Positions 56,119 to 64,000 of a stretch of 64,000 bases of DNA are shown one piece after another (within the stretch, counting starts at the first letter, position 1; each line of letters begins with the position of its first letter). This stretch comes from Algoriphagus zhangzhouensis (GTDB taxonomy: Bacteria > Bacteroidota > Bacteroidia > Cytophagales > Cyclobacteriaceae), in assembly GCF_900148515.1 (NCBI RefSeq), contig NZ_FRXN01000003.1, positions 186,001-250,000 of the forward strand, in the 5' to 3' direction. Made by a program: the position numbers and the translations under genes. The notes under the pieces are model-generated. The model did no database searches. It was not told where the DNA came from and was given only the letters and a program-made list of their open reading frames with translations.

Positions 56119-57483
56119 TTAAGCTTCACTTTTCCCATTCCTTTTCGCAAAGAAAAGAGCTCCTATTCCCAGCAAAACATAGATGGAAAGGATATAGTAA
56201 AACTGCTCTTTGTTGACTGTAAATTCAAAATAAATGATCAACAAACCAGCAAAAAACAACCCTAAAAGTGCTACGATGGTCAAAAGAAGGGAGGAATTGG
56301 TTTCTTTTCTCTTTTTATAATTCGTGTAAGCCATCAAAAGGGAAACCCCGATAAATGTAATACTCCCGAATTCTAAAATCACCTGAAGACCTCCCGTTGC
56401 CAAAAGGATAAAAGCTAATACACTCATCGTAATAATGGCTCTATCAGGAATATGAACTTTAATTTTTCTCCCCAGAGACTTGGGGAAATAACCGTCATTA
56501 GCTATGACAGCCATCAGTCTGGAAGCCCCAAACAAGGTTCCACTGATCGCGCTAGAAGTGGCTAGCAAAGCTCCAAAAATTACCATAAACTGCCCCAAAG
56601 TTCCCAAATAAGTCTTTGCGCCAGCGGCCAATGCATATTCCTTATCCGAAATGATAATTTCCTTGGGGATGGTGGCCAATGCTGATATCGCCAATACCAC
56701 ATATAGGGCTGTAGCAATTCCTATGGATGAATAGATGGCTCTGGGAATATTCTTCTGAGGATCATCCATTTCATTGTAAGCATGAATCACCAATTGAAAA
56801 CCTTCAAATGCGACAAAAGTGATAGCTGCAACAACAAGAATTTGGTCTAAAGTGGTCTGATTTTCAAAGACTGGATAAAGATTCTGAATATCCCCTTTCC
56901 CTACCAACATCCCTGAAATAAAAAGTAGGATAATGATCTTTGAATAGACCAAAAGGTCCTCCAACTTCCCCATTCCTTTGACACTAACCAAATTGACTAC
57001 TGCGAAAAAAGTGATCACCAAACCAGCAACAATCTTCTGCCAAAGAGGGTCATTCAATGCCTCAATCTGGCTGCAAAAGTAAGATGCGAAGGTAAAGGCA
57101 TACAAAGCCAAGGTGCTGATATATCCGAATACAATCAACCAACCAATTGCTGAGGATGCCAATGGGCTATTAGGAAAGGACTTTTTGAAAAAGGAATAAG
57201 TTGCCCCTTCATCCTTATAGTACAAGGCCAACTTCACATAAGAGTAAGCCGCAAAAGAAGCCAAAACACCTCCGATCAAAATCGCTATTGGAGTTGCATT
57301 CCCAATGTACTCTGTCGCAATTCCCAAAATCGAAAAGATCCCTCCTCCTACCATGCCTCCCAATGCAATGGCAATCAACTCCCCTAAACCCAACTCTTTC
57401 TCTCTTTTTCGAATGAGTTTGGTAGTTCTTTCTTTTTTAAATCTGTCGGAAAGAAATTGATTAAAAGATTCTTTAAGAGACAT
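56119..57483 (-). CDS. APC-family amino acid permease
   Basis: 454 residues with about twelve membrane helices. GELIAIALGGMVGGGIFSIL carries the helix-1 glycine signature GxGIF of the amino acid/polyamine/organocation family, and FVAFEGFQLVIHAYNEMDD is the helix-6 region. It transports amino acids or related compounds across the inner membrane. It starts 21 bases after nothing coding and lies just downstream of a lipoprotein gene. Confidence 0.9.
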   Translation of the reverse strand: MSLKESFNQFLSDRFKKERTTKLIRKREKELGLGELIAIALGGMVGGGIFSILGIATEYIGNATPIAILIGGVLASFAAYSYVKLALYYKDEGATYSFFKKSFPNSPLASSAIGWLIVFGYISTLALYAFTFASYFCSQIEALNDPLWQKIVAGLVITFFAVVNLVSVKGMGKLEDLLVYSKIIILLFISGMLVGKGDIQNLYPVFENQTTLDQILVVAAITFVAFEGFQLVIHAYNEMDDPQKNIPRAIYSSIGIATALYVVLAISALATIPKEIIISDKEYALAAGAKTYLGTLGQFMVIFGALLATSSAISGTLFGASRLMAVIANDGYFPKSLGRKIKVHIPDRAIITMSVLAFILLATGGLQVILEFGSITFIGVSLLMAYTNYKKRKETNSSLLLTIVALLGLFFAGLLIIYFEFTVNKEQFYYILSIYVLLGIGALFFAKRNGKSEA

Positions 57484-57504
57484 TGTTTTGAGGTTTGGAA
57501 AGCC

Positions 57505-58236
57505 TTAGTTGTTTGGTAAATAAAGTCTCATCTCTCCTATCACCAGCTCATCCAAATGCCCCATTTTGCTTTCATCCTTTGTAATCAAATGCATATGCAA
57601 ATAGGAGTCATGGTGAGTAAAGACCCCTTGATGTTCGGTTGAAAAGAAACCCACAATTTCAACTTCTTCTTCCCCAATTGGATAGCTAATTTGGCCTTGA
57701 TGAGCTTCATCCGGATTGGACACCTTGGTTCCTTCTGGAAGATTCTGGATATGGATTTTGGCTTTGGAAACTTTCCCAGTCAATTTAAAAGCAAATGGGC
57801 GCTTGAGCTCCAAGGACTTTTCATCGATGAATCCCTCCAAATCCTGAATACTTTTAACCTGAGAAGGTAATTCTACTTGATCCCATTCAATTACATTTCC
57901 AAAGACAAAAAATGGAGCTGAGATGTCAAAACTTTGGATCACTTCCATAGTCGAATCTGAAGTCACTTTGGAAAAATAGCTTTTCCCATTATTGATCAAA
58001 ATCTCTCCTTTCAGGAAAGCCAAAGGTCCTAAGCCATATAATCCTGTTTTCTCGGAAATTGTATCTAAGCCAATTTTCCCTTCCAATTCTCCTTTCCACA
58101 TGACATCCCTCATGGCACCCGCGATTTTCAATTCAGAGTTGTTATTTGGATTTTGGGATTCCTTCTGATCTTTTTTGCAACTGACAATCAAGACAAGAAA
58201 TAGAATCCAAGAGAAATTCTTTACTGACGTTTTCAT
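57505..58236 (-). CDS. uncharacterised lipoprotein, acetolactate-decarboxylase-like strands
   Basis: 243 residues from ATG 58236 with a lipoprotein signal (MKTSVKNFSWILFLVLIVSC). The mature part contains GAMRDVMWKGELEGKIGLDT, YGLGPLAFLKGEILINNGKS and IVGFFSTEHQGVFTHHDSYL, with HMHLITKDESKMGHLDEL. This pattern recalls alpha-acetolactate decarboxylase (histidines in a double beta-sandwich), but the assignment is tentative. An upstream start at 58278 would overlap the next gene and precede the lipobox. Confidence 0.6.
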   Translation of the reverse strand: MKTSVKNFSWILFLVLIVSCKKDQKESQNPNNNSELKIAGAMRDVMWKGELEGKIGLDTISEKTGLYGLGPLAFLKGEILINNGKSYFSKVTSDSTMEVIQSFDISAPFFVFGNVIEWDQVELPSQVKSIQDLEGFIDEKSLELKRPFAFKLTGKVSKAKIHIQNLPEGTKVSNPDEAHQGQISYPIGEEEVEIVGFFSTEHQGVFTHHDSYLHMHLITKDESKMGHLDELVIGEMRLYLPNN

Positions 58237-58252
58237 AGATGAGGCGCTGGTT

Positions 58253-59275
58253 TTACTTGGGATTATATTTCGGTCCAAGAATTAATTTATCTCCTGAATC
58301 ATCCATTTCAAACAAATTGGGATAGCGGATATACCGACCATTTTCACTTCGATGACTATGTACGGACATCAGGAGCTTTCCTTCCAAGGTTCTGAACAAC
58401 ATACCATGACCGAAATTTGGAGGAGTGATAGGTTCCTCTTCCTGAATCCAAGGTCCATCCAACGTTCCACTTTCTGAATAGGCTACTCCCTGAGTATAGA
58501 CATCATAAACCCAACTTGTCCAAAGCATTCCCAGCTTTCCAGTTTGAGTTTTGAATAACCAAGGACCATCCGTCACCTTACTTGGCAGGGTATCTCCTTC
58601 ACTGTTCACTTCTCTACTCCAGGGCGCATCAAAAGCGCGAAACAGCGTATCACTTTCTCCAATAGAACCTGATAAATCGGATTTTAACTCAATCTTGGAC
58701 ATCGTTCCATTCCAGTTTTGGAGCCACTCTCCACAATAAATCATGTAGGGAATCCCATCTTCCTCCCAAAATGTCCCATCTAAAGTTGGTGCATCTGCAG
58801 GAAGATAAGTAGGATCTTGCATCGGGACATAAGGACCATCAGGTTGATCGCTAACTAAGATATGGCTAGCACGCCGAGGAATCACATTGTCTTTGACCGT
58901 ATCAATCTTGATTTGATCATTGGTGAAAGTGCCAAAAAAGTAATACTTGTCTTTGTATTGATGGAGCTCAGCCGCCCAAATCATAGGCCTTTTTCCCATC
59001 CAGGAATTCGAATCTGTTTCTGCCACCCAATAGGGACCATTCCAAAGTTTTAAATCTTTGCTTTTCCAAAGCCAACCGCCGGTTCCGGTCATATAATACA
59101 TTCCAGACTTTGCATCCGCCAAAATCGCCGGATCACTCAAGCGAATTGAATCCAAAGGAACATTTTCCTTGACTTCACGAATCCTCCTGCCACTATTTTG
59201 TTCCTGAATAATTTCTGGTTCTTTAGAATTACAGGCAAAAAAGATCAATAAGCCAAAAAGCAGGAGATATCTCAT
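58253..59275 (-). CDS. GH43-like family lipoprotein
   Basis: 340 residues from ATG 59275 with a lipoprotein signal (MRYLLLFGLLIFFAC); the frame can open at TTG 59296. A five-bladed propeller pattern is seen: RLSDPAILADAKSGMYYMTG holds the general base Asp, KDKYYFFGTF and APTLDGTFWEEDGIPYM the following blades, and GHGMLFRT a late His. It probably cleaves alpha-L-arabinosyl or similar linkages at the cell surface. Confidence 0.85.
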   Translation of the reverse strand: MRYLLLFGLLIFFACNSKEPEIIQEQNSGRRIREVKENVPLDSIRLSDPAILADAKSGMYYMTGTGGWLWKSKDLKLWNGPYWVAETDSNSWMGKRPMIWAAELHQYKDKYYFFGTFTNDQIKIDTVKDNVIPRRASHILVSDQPDGPYVPMQDPTYLPADAPTLDGTFWEEDGIPYMIYCGEWLQNWNGTMSKIELKSDLSGSIGESDTLFRAFDAPWSREVNSEGDTLPSKVTDGPWLFKTQTGKLGMLWTSWVYDVYTQGVAYSESGTLDGPWIQEEEPITPPNFGHGMLFRTLEGKLLMSVHSHRSENGRYIRYPNLFEMDDSGDKLILGPKYNPK

Positions 59276-59316
59276 TTCATTTTTTGTTTCAGACAATTCT
59301 AAAAATAGCCATAAAT

Positions 59317-59341
59317 AAAAAAAGAGGGAATCCCCTCTTTT
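59317..59341 (-). terminator. intrinsic terminator below the reductase fragment
   Basis: A 9-bp stem (59320-59328 with 59333-59341) with a 4-nt loop is followed by T on the minus strand. It lies just after the stop of the truncated reductase copy and outside the 241-bp repeat. Confidence 0.85.
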
Positions 59342-59343
59342 AA

Positions 59344-59584
59344 TCTTGTCACTCTATTTTTTATTCAGCTTGTACCTGATATGAGTGGTATATTCTGAAG
59401 GAATTATCTCCATTACTTTCAGTTCATATTTATCCTCATCTATCCCTTCAAACAGCCGGATTCCCTTCCCCAAAAAGATGGGGGTGATATGGAGAAAAAA
59501 CTCATCAATCAGGCCCGCATTGAGGAACTGCTGAATGGTTTCGGCTCCCCCTTGAATCCGCACATCTTTACCTTTTGCTGATTT
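59344..59584. repeat. left copy of a 241-bp direct repeat
   Basis: Aligns without gaps to 62263-62503, offset 2919 bp, with about 16 differences by eye (near 93 percent). It covers the 3' end of a dihydrofolate-reductase-like gene. Identity stops abruptly at GCTGATTT; beyond it the left copy continues into unrelated sequence. Confidence 0.92.
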
Positions 59585-59589
59585 AAAAC
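59354..59589 (-). pseudogene. 3' fragment of a dihydrofolate reductase-like gene
   Basis: Encodes only the last 76 or so residues of the protein at 62273-62893 (KDVRIQGGAETIQQFLN to YKLNKK), with two amino acid differences (K/Q and L/I). Upstream the frame runs into unrelated codons and meets a TGA near 59612. The active-site N-terminal half is missing, so it should be non-functional. Most of the nucleotide differences from the full copy are silent. Confidence 0.85.
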
Positions 59590-59775
59590 CTTGTACAAAG
59601 CGTTTTCTTTTCCCTCATTCAATTAAAATTCTCCAGAAAGCCCATCCTTAGACCTAATCTGGTGAAAATTCATTGTTCAATTACCTATTGTGAAGAAAGT
59701 ATTCAAGACCAAATGGCATTTAATAAACATGCGCGGTATGTCAAGGAAACCCTGTTTTTGGGTCTAAAAGAATTC

Positions 59776-62112
59776 TTATTCATATCTCAAAACATAAATT
59801 GGGTTTCGAGTCGCTGCTCTCCAGCTTTGCCAGCTAATAGTCAATAATGCAACTACCATCGCCAAAAGACCTGTTGCTGCAAAAATCCACCAGCTAATCG
59901 CCGTTTTATAAGCAAAATTTTCAAGCCAAGCATACATTAAATAATAAGAAATAGGAACTGCCATGCCAAAGGCAATACATACCCATTTTACAAAATCTCT
60001 ATTGAGCAGAACCATTATTTCAGAGATTTTGGCACCGTTTATCTTTCTGATTCCGATTTCTTTTGTCCTGCTCAAGGCCATTTGTTTGGATAAACCATAA
60101 AGTCCCAAGCTTAATATCAGAAAAGCAACTGCAACAAAATATGACAGAAGCTTCAACATTTTGTTTTCATCACGATAGGTTGCAGTAAATTCCTCCGAGA
60201 AAAAATAATATTCAAATGGAAACTCAGCAACGTAATTTTGATATTCATTTTTTACCAAAGAGATGATTTCAGCTTTGTCTTTATCATTCTTATAATGAAT
60301 ATATAAATCATGGGTATCCGTGCCATAGGTGATCATCAAGGGCCTTATTTTATGCGAAAAATGGCGACTGTGAAAATTCTTCACCACTCCGATGACTTCA
60401 TAGGTTTCATCCTTTAATTGTACTGATTTCGATATTGGGTTTCCCAAACCCATGATTTCAGCTGCTTCTTCGTTGATGATTACTTTATTTTGATTGGAAG
60501 TTTCGGTTGAAAAATCCTCTCCTAGTAGAAGCTCCAAATCAAATGTATTAATGAAATCAGCATCTGCTCGAACTATTGCAATTGAATGCTTATCCTCCTT
60601 ATCAATCCCCTCCCAAGTCCATCCAGGTGTTTCAACTCCCGATTTAATCATGGGAGAAGTGTTTGTAATGTTTTCAATTTTGGAATTTGTAAGAAGTTGT
60701 TCTTTGATGATGGAATAGTTCTCCCCCATCTTTCCTTTGAGCGGAACATGAATTACATTCTCTTTAGTATAGCCCAAATCTTTATTAAAAATAAATGTTA
60801 ACTGCTTGTAAATAAGAAATGTAGAACTCATTAATACAAGAGCAAGTGTAAACTGGAATACAATCAAAAATCTCTTAAAGCCCCTTCCAATTGCCAATTT
60901 CTTAAGCCTAAATTCATTTGACCGAGAAAAGTTGACTATTAAACCAAAGGAAAAAATCCCTACGATAATGGCAATAAGCAAACCCATTCCTATCAGAGCA
61001 CTAATAATAAACCCGTTTTGATGAAATCCTATATTAGGATTTTCTGAAAACTGACTAAACAATGATCTGAAACTATTAAAAAGTAAAAATGAGCCAAGCA
61101 AAGAAATCAAAACCAAAATAAATGGCTCCGTTAGAATGGACACTACAATTTCATATTTAGAAGCACCCAAAATCTTTTTTAAACCCGTCTCTTTTTGTCT
61201 ATTGGCGATCCAAACACTGACAAAACTGGAGAAATTCAAAACGGCAATTATAAAAATGAAAATAGCTGCAATAGAAAAAATATAAACATATTGGATCGAG
61301 CCAGGATGATAAACAAACTGTTGAAAATCGCTATGAAAGTGCATATCCTTCAATGGATGAAGGTACCATTCAATATCAAAACCAAGATTTTCATAATCAT
61401 AGAATTGGGAGATTTTCTCTTCAAAATTAATTTGATCAACCCCATCCGGCAATAAAACAAAGGTGGATTCACCAAAGGCAAACCAATTATTGGGTTCATT
61501 TAGGGAATTGGGAATCAAAAAGTCAAACTGAAGCGAGGAATTATCCTGGATAGTTTCATACACACCATATATATTATATTCCCTTTTTTCATCTGTATCT
61601 ACAAAAAATGAAATTGACTTATTTAAGGGATCAGTATTTCCAAAAAACTTGTCAGCTAATCTTTGGGAAATCAGAATAGAATTGGGATGAGTAGCGATTG
61701 CTCCAGCCTCTCCAACTTTCATATCCACAGTGAATACCTCAAAAAATGAAGGCTCTATTGCGAATCCCTGCTCCAGAAATTTTTTACCTTCAACTTCCAA
61801 AAACCTTCCGCCAAATTGCTTTTCAAATCTAGTACTTTGAATCACCTCAGGAATATTTTCTTTCAAATAGGGTCCTAAAGGCATGGGGGTTTCCATGATA
61901 AAATCGGACTTTCCATCAGAATATTTCCATTCAGAAGCAACCATGAAAATATTTTCATAGTTGTCATTATGCTTATCAAAGGAAAGTTCGTGATGGATCC
62001 AAATTAAGATAAAAATGATAGAAGTGATTGCCGTCGTTAACCCGATCAAATTCACAATCGAGGCATTTCTGTGCTTCCATAGATTTCTAAAACTTATTTT
62101 AGGGCTCTTCAT
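59776..62112 (-). CDS. FtsX-like ABC transporter permease (MacB-type, orphan)
   Basis: 778 residues with the MacB periplasmic core and two FtsX domains. TM1 is at about 18-40 (ASIVNLIGLTTAITSIIFIL). Helix sets at about 285-305, 335-355, 380-405 and 425-447 form the first FtsX block (RQKETGLKKILGASKYEI), and a second block lies at the C-terminus (SRTKEIGIRKINGAKISEI). No ATPase gene is next to it, as is usual for these Bacteroidota orphan permeases. It lies between the two reductase copies. Confidence 0.92.
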   Translation of the reverse strand: MKSPKISFRNLWKHRNASIVNLIGLTTAITSIIFILIWIHHELSFDKHNDNYENIFMVASEWKYSDGKSDFIMETPMPLGPYLKENIPEVIQSTRFEKQFGGRFLEVEGKKFLEQGFAIEPSFFEVFTVDMKVGEAGAIATHPNSILISQRLADKFFGNTDPLNKSISFFVDTDEKREYNIYGVYETIQDNSSLQFDFLIPNSLNEPNNWFAFGESTFVLLPDGVDQINFEEKISQFYDYENLGFDIEWYLHPLKDMHFHSDFQQFVYHPGSIQYVYIFSIAAIFIFIIAVLNFSSFVSVWIANRQKETGLKKILGASKYEIVVSILTEPFILVLISLLGSFLLFNSFRSLFSQFSENPNIGFHQNGFIISALIGMGLLIAIIVGIFSFGLIVNFSRSNEFRLKKLAIGRGFKRFLIVFQFTLALVLMSSTFLIYKQLTFIFNKDLGYTKENVIHVPLKGKMGENYSIIKEQLLTNSKIENITNTSPMIKSGVETPGWTWEGIDKEDKHSIAIVRADADFINTFDLELLLGEDFSTETSNQNKVIINEEAAEIMGLGNPISKSVQLKDETYEVIGVVKNFHSRHFSHKIRPLMITYGTDTHDLYIHYKNDKDKAEIISLVKNEYQNYVAEFPFEYYFFSEEFTATYRDENKMLKLLSYFVAVAFLILSLGLYGLSKQMALSRTKEIGIRKINGAKISEIMVLLNRDFVKWVCIAFGMAVPISYYLMYAWLENFAYKTAISWWIFAATGLLAMVVALLTISWQSWRAATRNPIYVLRYE

Positions 62113-62262
62113 AGCGGCAATTTTTACTTTCGGCAGACATTTTCAAAAACTATAGAAAACATAGCCAATTATTAATTATAAATGTGGTCCTAACCTAATC
62201 GCTTAATAAATAGGAGAAAATCAATATACCGCCTTCAATTTCAAATTTGAAACAGTCTCTAT

Positions 62263-62503
62263 TCTTGTAACTCTATTTTTTATTCAGCTTGTACCTGATA
62301 TGAGTGGTATATTCTGAAGGAATTATCTCCATTACTTTCAGTTCATATTTATCCTCATCAATCCCTTCAAACAAGCGAATTCCCTTCCCCAAAAAGATGG
62401 GGGTGATATGGATGAAAAACTCATCAATCAGGCCTGCATTGAGGAACTGCTGAATGGTTTCGGCACCTCCTTGAATCCTCACGTCCTTTCCTTGAGCTGA
62501 TTT
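62263..62503. repeat. right copy of the 241-bp direct repeat
   Basis: Part of the intact reductase gene; see the left copy at 59344-59584. The pair encloses the permease gene. Confidence 0.92.
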
Positions 62504-62893
62504 CTTAGCCAATTCCAAAGCACTCTCTAATCCATCATTGATAAAGTAAAAAGTCGTAGATCCTTTTTGTACCCAAGGTTCGCGCATTTCATGGGTCAGA
62601 ACAAAAACATCTGCCTCAAATAGATCCTCGGCCCAGACTACTTCCCCTTCGTCAAACATTCGCTTCCCCATGATATAGGACCCTGTTCGGGCAAAAACAT
62701 CATCAATCAACTTTCCATCTTGTCCATCCTCTTCGCCACCTTCCTGCTTGATATGCTTCCAAAATGCTTTTTGCTTAAACATCCATTGATGAAGCTTCAT
62801 AGAAATGCCTCCCATGGGATTACTGGGACTTCTATTTTCCCCTGCAAAAAAACCATCCAAAGAGATCGCACAGTCAAAAATTACTTTTGTCAT
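62273..62893 (-). CDS. dihydrofolate reductase-family protein (RibD C-terminal type)
   Basis: 206 residues. IFDCAISLDGFFAGENRSPS is the N-terminal strand and cofactor loop of the family, RTGSYIMGKRMFDEGE the central part, and DVRIQGGAETIQQFLNAGLI with IDEFFIHITPIFLGKG the C-terminal signature. Members reduce pteridine or pyrimidine substrates with NADPH, but most of this Bacteroidota branch are untested. A truncated copy of its 3' end lies at 59354-59589. Confidence 0.9.
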   Translation of the reverse strand: MTKVIFDCAISLDGFFAGENRSPSNPMGGISMKLHQWMFKQKAFWKHIKQEGGEEDGQDGKLIDDVFARTGSYIMGKRMFDEGEVVWAEDLFEADVFVLTHEMREPWVQKGSTTFYFINDGLESALELAKKSAQGKDVRIQGGAETIQQFLNAGLIDEFFIHITPIFLGKGIRLFEGIDEDKYELKVMEIIPSEYTTHIRYKLNKK

Positions 62894-62937
62894 AGGTTAT
62901 TAGGTTTATTTCAATTTAGTCTGAAATCACCAAAAAA

Positions 62938-63297
62938 TCACTCTTTATCAATATGGTCCTTGAGCTCTTCTTTTAATCGGTAATATTGTTTCAGTTTCCT
63001 CTCAAGAATCTCTTCTTCGGAAAGATTCTTTCTTTCACTTACCGGCTTATCAAAATTATCCGAGATCACTTCAATTGTCACTTTATCTCCCGCATCCAAG
63101 GCATTAATTGCCCAATCAAAATGCTGATGGGTTTCGGAGTTCATCCCCCCGATTTGCATATTCAATTCCTCAGATTCATCATTTGCCCTTCTGACCGAGT
63201 GTAGGATACAGGTCACAATTGAATCCTCTTTTTCAAAACCTGCTCGGCAAATCACCTGTTCATTTAGGCTTACTTTGAAGCCAAATATTTTTTTCAT
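62938..63297 (-). CDS. uncharacterised small protein
   Basis: 119 residues. The first 80 are mixed strands (FGFKVSLNEQVICRAGFEKE, VTCILHSVRRANDESEELNM, VTIEVISDN); the end is a charged helix (SEEEILERKLKQYYRLKEEL). No signal peptide and no known motif are seen. It is close to the partial gene to its right, with 66 bp between. Confidence 0.65.
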   Translation of the reverse strand: MKKIFGFKVSLNEQVICRAGFEKEDSIVTCILHSVRRANDESEELNMQIGGMNSETHQHFDWAINALDAGDKVTIEVISDNFDKPVSERKNLSEEEILERKLKQYYRLKEELKDHIDKE

Positions 63298-63363
63298 TTT
63301 TGATTGATTTCAATTTTAAAGCTCATAAAAATATTTTGTAAGAAACGATGGCAACTATATTTC

Positions 63364-64000
63364 TCACAAACCTTCACAACTCACTTCTGTTTGGCCAACG
63401 TAACCCATCAAAGGGTTGGATCCTTTCATACTGGACAAAAACACCAATCGACGAATACATAAATCATCGGAAATTTTATAAATAATATCCGGTTTGGAGT
63501 CGCTATCAATATCGCCGATTATAATTTCAGAAATATTGAATCCATGGTCATGAGGGAATTTGTATAATGCTTGGTGGACGCCTGAGTCACGATTAACCAG
63601 TTCTAATTCAACATTAAAATACGTTGGATCGATAGTTCCAAATCCTTGAAAAGAAAATCCATTTTGGCTAAAATCAGCCGAATAGATCAACTCGTAATCT
63701 TCATTGTTCAAACTGAAATTGAACTTGACGTTTTTCTCCAAAGGATGTTCTCTTGGCGAACTATTCCTAGGAAGATCAATGGGATTTGCTGGAGAAATTA
63801 AATGCATCTCAAGTTCTTTCTCATTAAGTTCAATTGTAGGATCAAATAAGCTGATGACCTCTCCAATATTTACCCCCTCGACTTCTATCGTTCTCTTTAT
63901 GAAATAACCTCCACCGGTTTCTTCAAATAGGTAATGTACAATGCCGACAAGTTTTTTAACAGCAAACTGGTTATCTACAGATTTGATTACCCCAAAATAT
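63364..64000 (-). CDS. uncharacterised protein with calcium-loop-like repeat, 5' end outside the window
   Basis: The frame is open from the stop at 63364 to the right edge, giving 212 visible residues; an internal ATG at 63807 is not a likely start because coding-like sequence continues above it (YLFEETGGGYFIKRTIEVEG, ISLFDPTIELNEKELEMHLI). IIIGDIDSDSKPDIIYKISD is a DxDxDxxxD loop as in FG-GAP/VCBS or dockerin-type calcium sites. It may be a secreted or lipoprotein-type protein whose N-terminus is not visible. Confidence 0.7.
   Translation of the reverse strand, partial: YFGVIKSVDNQFAVKKLVGIVHYLFEETGGGYFIKRTIEVEGVNIGEVISLFDPTIELNEKELEMHLISPANPIDLPRNSSPREHPLEKNVKFNFSLNNEDYELIYSADFSQNGFSFQGFGTIDPTYFNVELELVNRDSGVHQALYKFPHDHGFNISEIIIGDIDSDSKPDIIYKISDDLCIRRLVFLSSMKGSNPLMGYVGQTEVSCEGL

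Noticed and set aside
59662..59847. Plus-strand frame of 61 codons near the permease end
   Set aside because: It overlaps the permease 3' end on the other strand and shows no motif or ribosome-binding context, so it is probably chance.
59344..62503. Composite transposon around the permease
   Set aside because: The flanking repeats are direct copies of a reductase gene end, with no transposase, inverted ends or target duplication.
63364..63807. Last gene beginning at the internal ATG 63807
   Set aside because: The frame stays open and coding-like to the window edge, so the gene is treated as 5'-partial instead.

Overview
The window is 64 kb of a low-GC (about 40 percent by eye) chromosome from a Bacteroidota member. 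The best guess is Cytophagales, family Cyclobacteriaceae, close to Algoriphagus; this is inferred from gene content (a sigma-54 activator gene between miaB and lptE, FtsX-like orphan permeases, S10 carboxypeptidase) and from the near absence of Shine-Dalgarno sites, not from a database search. There are two tRNAs, no rRNA, no CRISPR array and no complete insertion sequence or prophage.

Region by region. 0.1-0.8 kb: pyrE. 0.8-5.7 kb: a compact five-gene minus-strand operon (esterase, ATP-grasp ligase, GCS2 carboxylate-amine ligase, class I glutamine amidotransferase, second ATP-grasp-like protein) that looks like an undescribed amide- or peptide-forming pathway. 5.8-10.2 kb: a membrane protein, gamma-carbonic anhydrase-like protein, YceI lipoprotein, PabB-like enzyme and dinB. 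10.2-14.7 kb: miaB, sigma-54 activator, lptE, a conserved protein and secG. 16.6-18.7 kb: groES-groEL behind a good sigma-54 (-24/-12) promoter match and an upstream inverted repeat. 18.8-28.2 kb: a response regulator, secreted hydrolases and peptidases, small enzymes and an 884-residue PQQ-type dehydrogenase/cytochrome c lipoprotein.

28.3-31.1 kb: an SOS-like accessory cassette with an S24 (LexA-like) regulator, a four-helix-bundle (S23) gene bracketed by imperfect direct repeats, and a second Y-family polymerase with a palindromic operator beside its start. 32.1-33.3 kb: a likely structured small RNA, a DoxX-like protein, tRNA-Pro(TGG) with a duplicated 3' tail, and tRNA-Leu(TAG). 33.3-41.6 kb: AI-2E exporter family protein, esterase, acyltransferase, GAF histidine kinase, cyclophilin, Gfo/Idh/MocA oxidoreductase and a CHASE/PAS sensor that ends before any ATPase domain. 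42.0-46.9 kb: a six-gene operon for oxidative L-fucose-type sugar breakdown (two SDRs, lactonase, FAH-family hydrolase, FucP transporter, mutarotase) without its dehydratase.

46.95-49.8 kb: a TPP riboswitch followed by four translationally coupled genes (methyltransferase, AIR-synthase/HypE/ThiL-like protein, diverged ThiE-like protein, Trm112-like zinc ribbon). This and the amidoligase operon are the strongest candidates for undescribed biology. 49.9-59.3 kb: ordinary enzymes, small hypothetical proteins, an APC permease and a GH43-like lipoprotein. 59.3-62.9 kb: an FtsX-like permease lying between a complete dihydrofolate-reductase-like gene and a 3' fragment of the same gene, with a 241-bp direct repeat at each end. 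The last gene runs off the right edge.

Many predicted open frames begin at a TTG upstream of a better ATG. Where a signal peptide, lipobox or family start supports the ATG, the coordinates given here use it.
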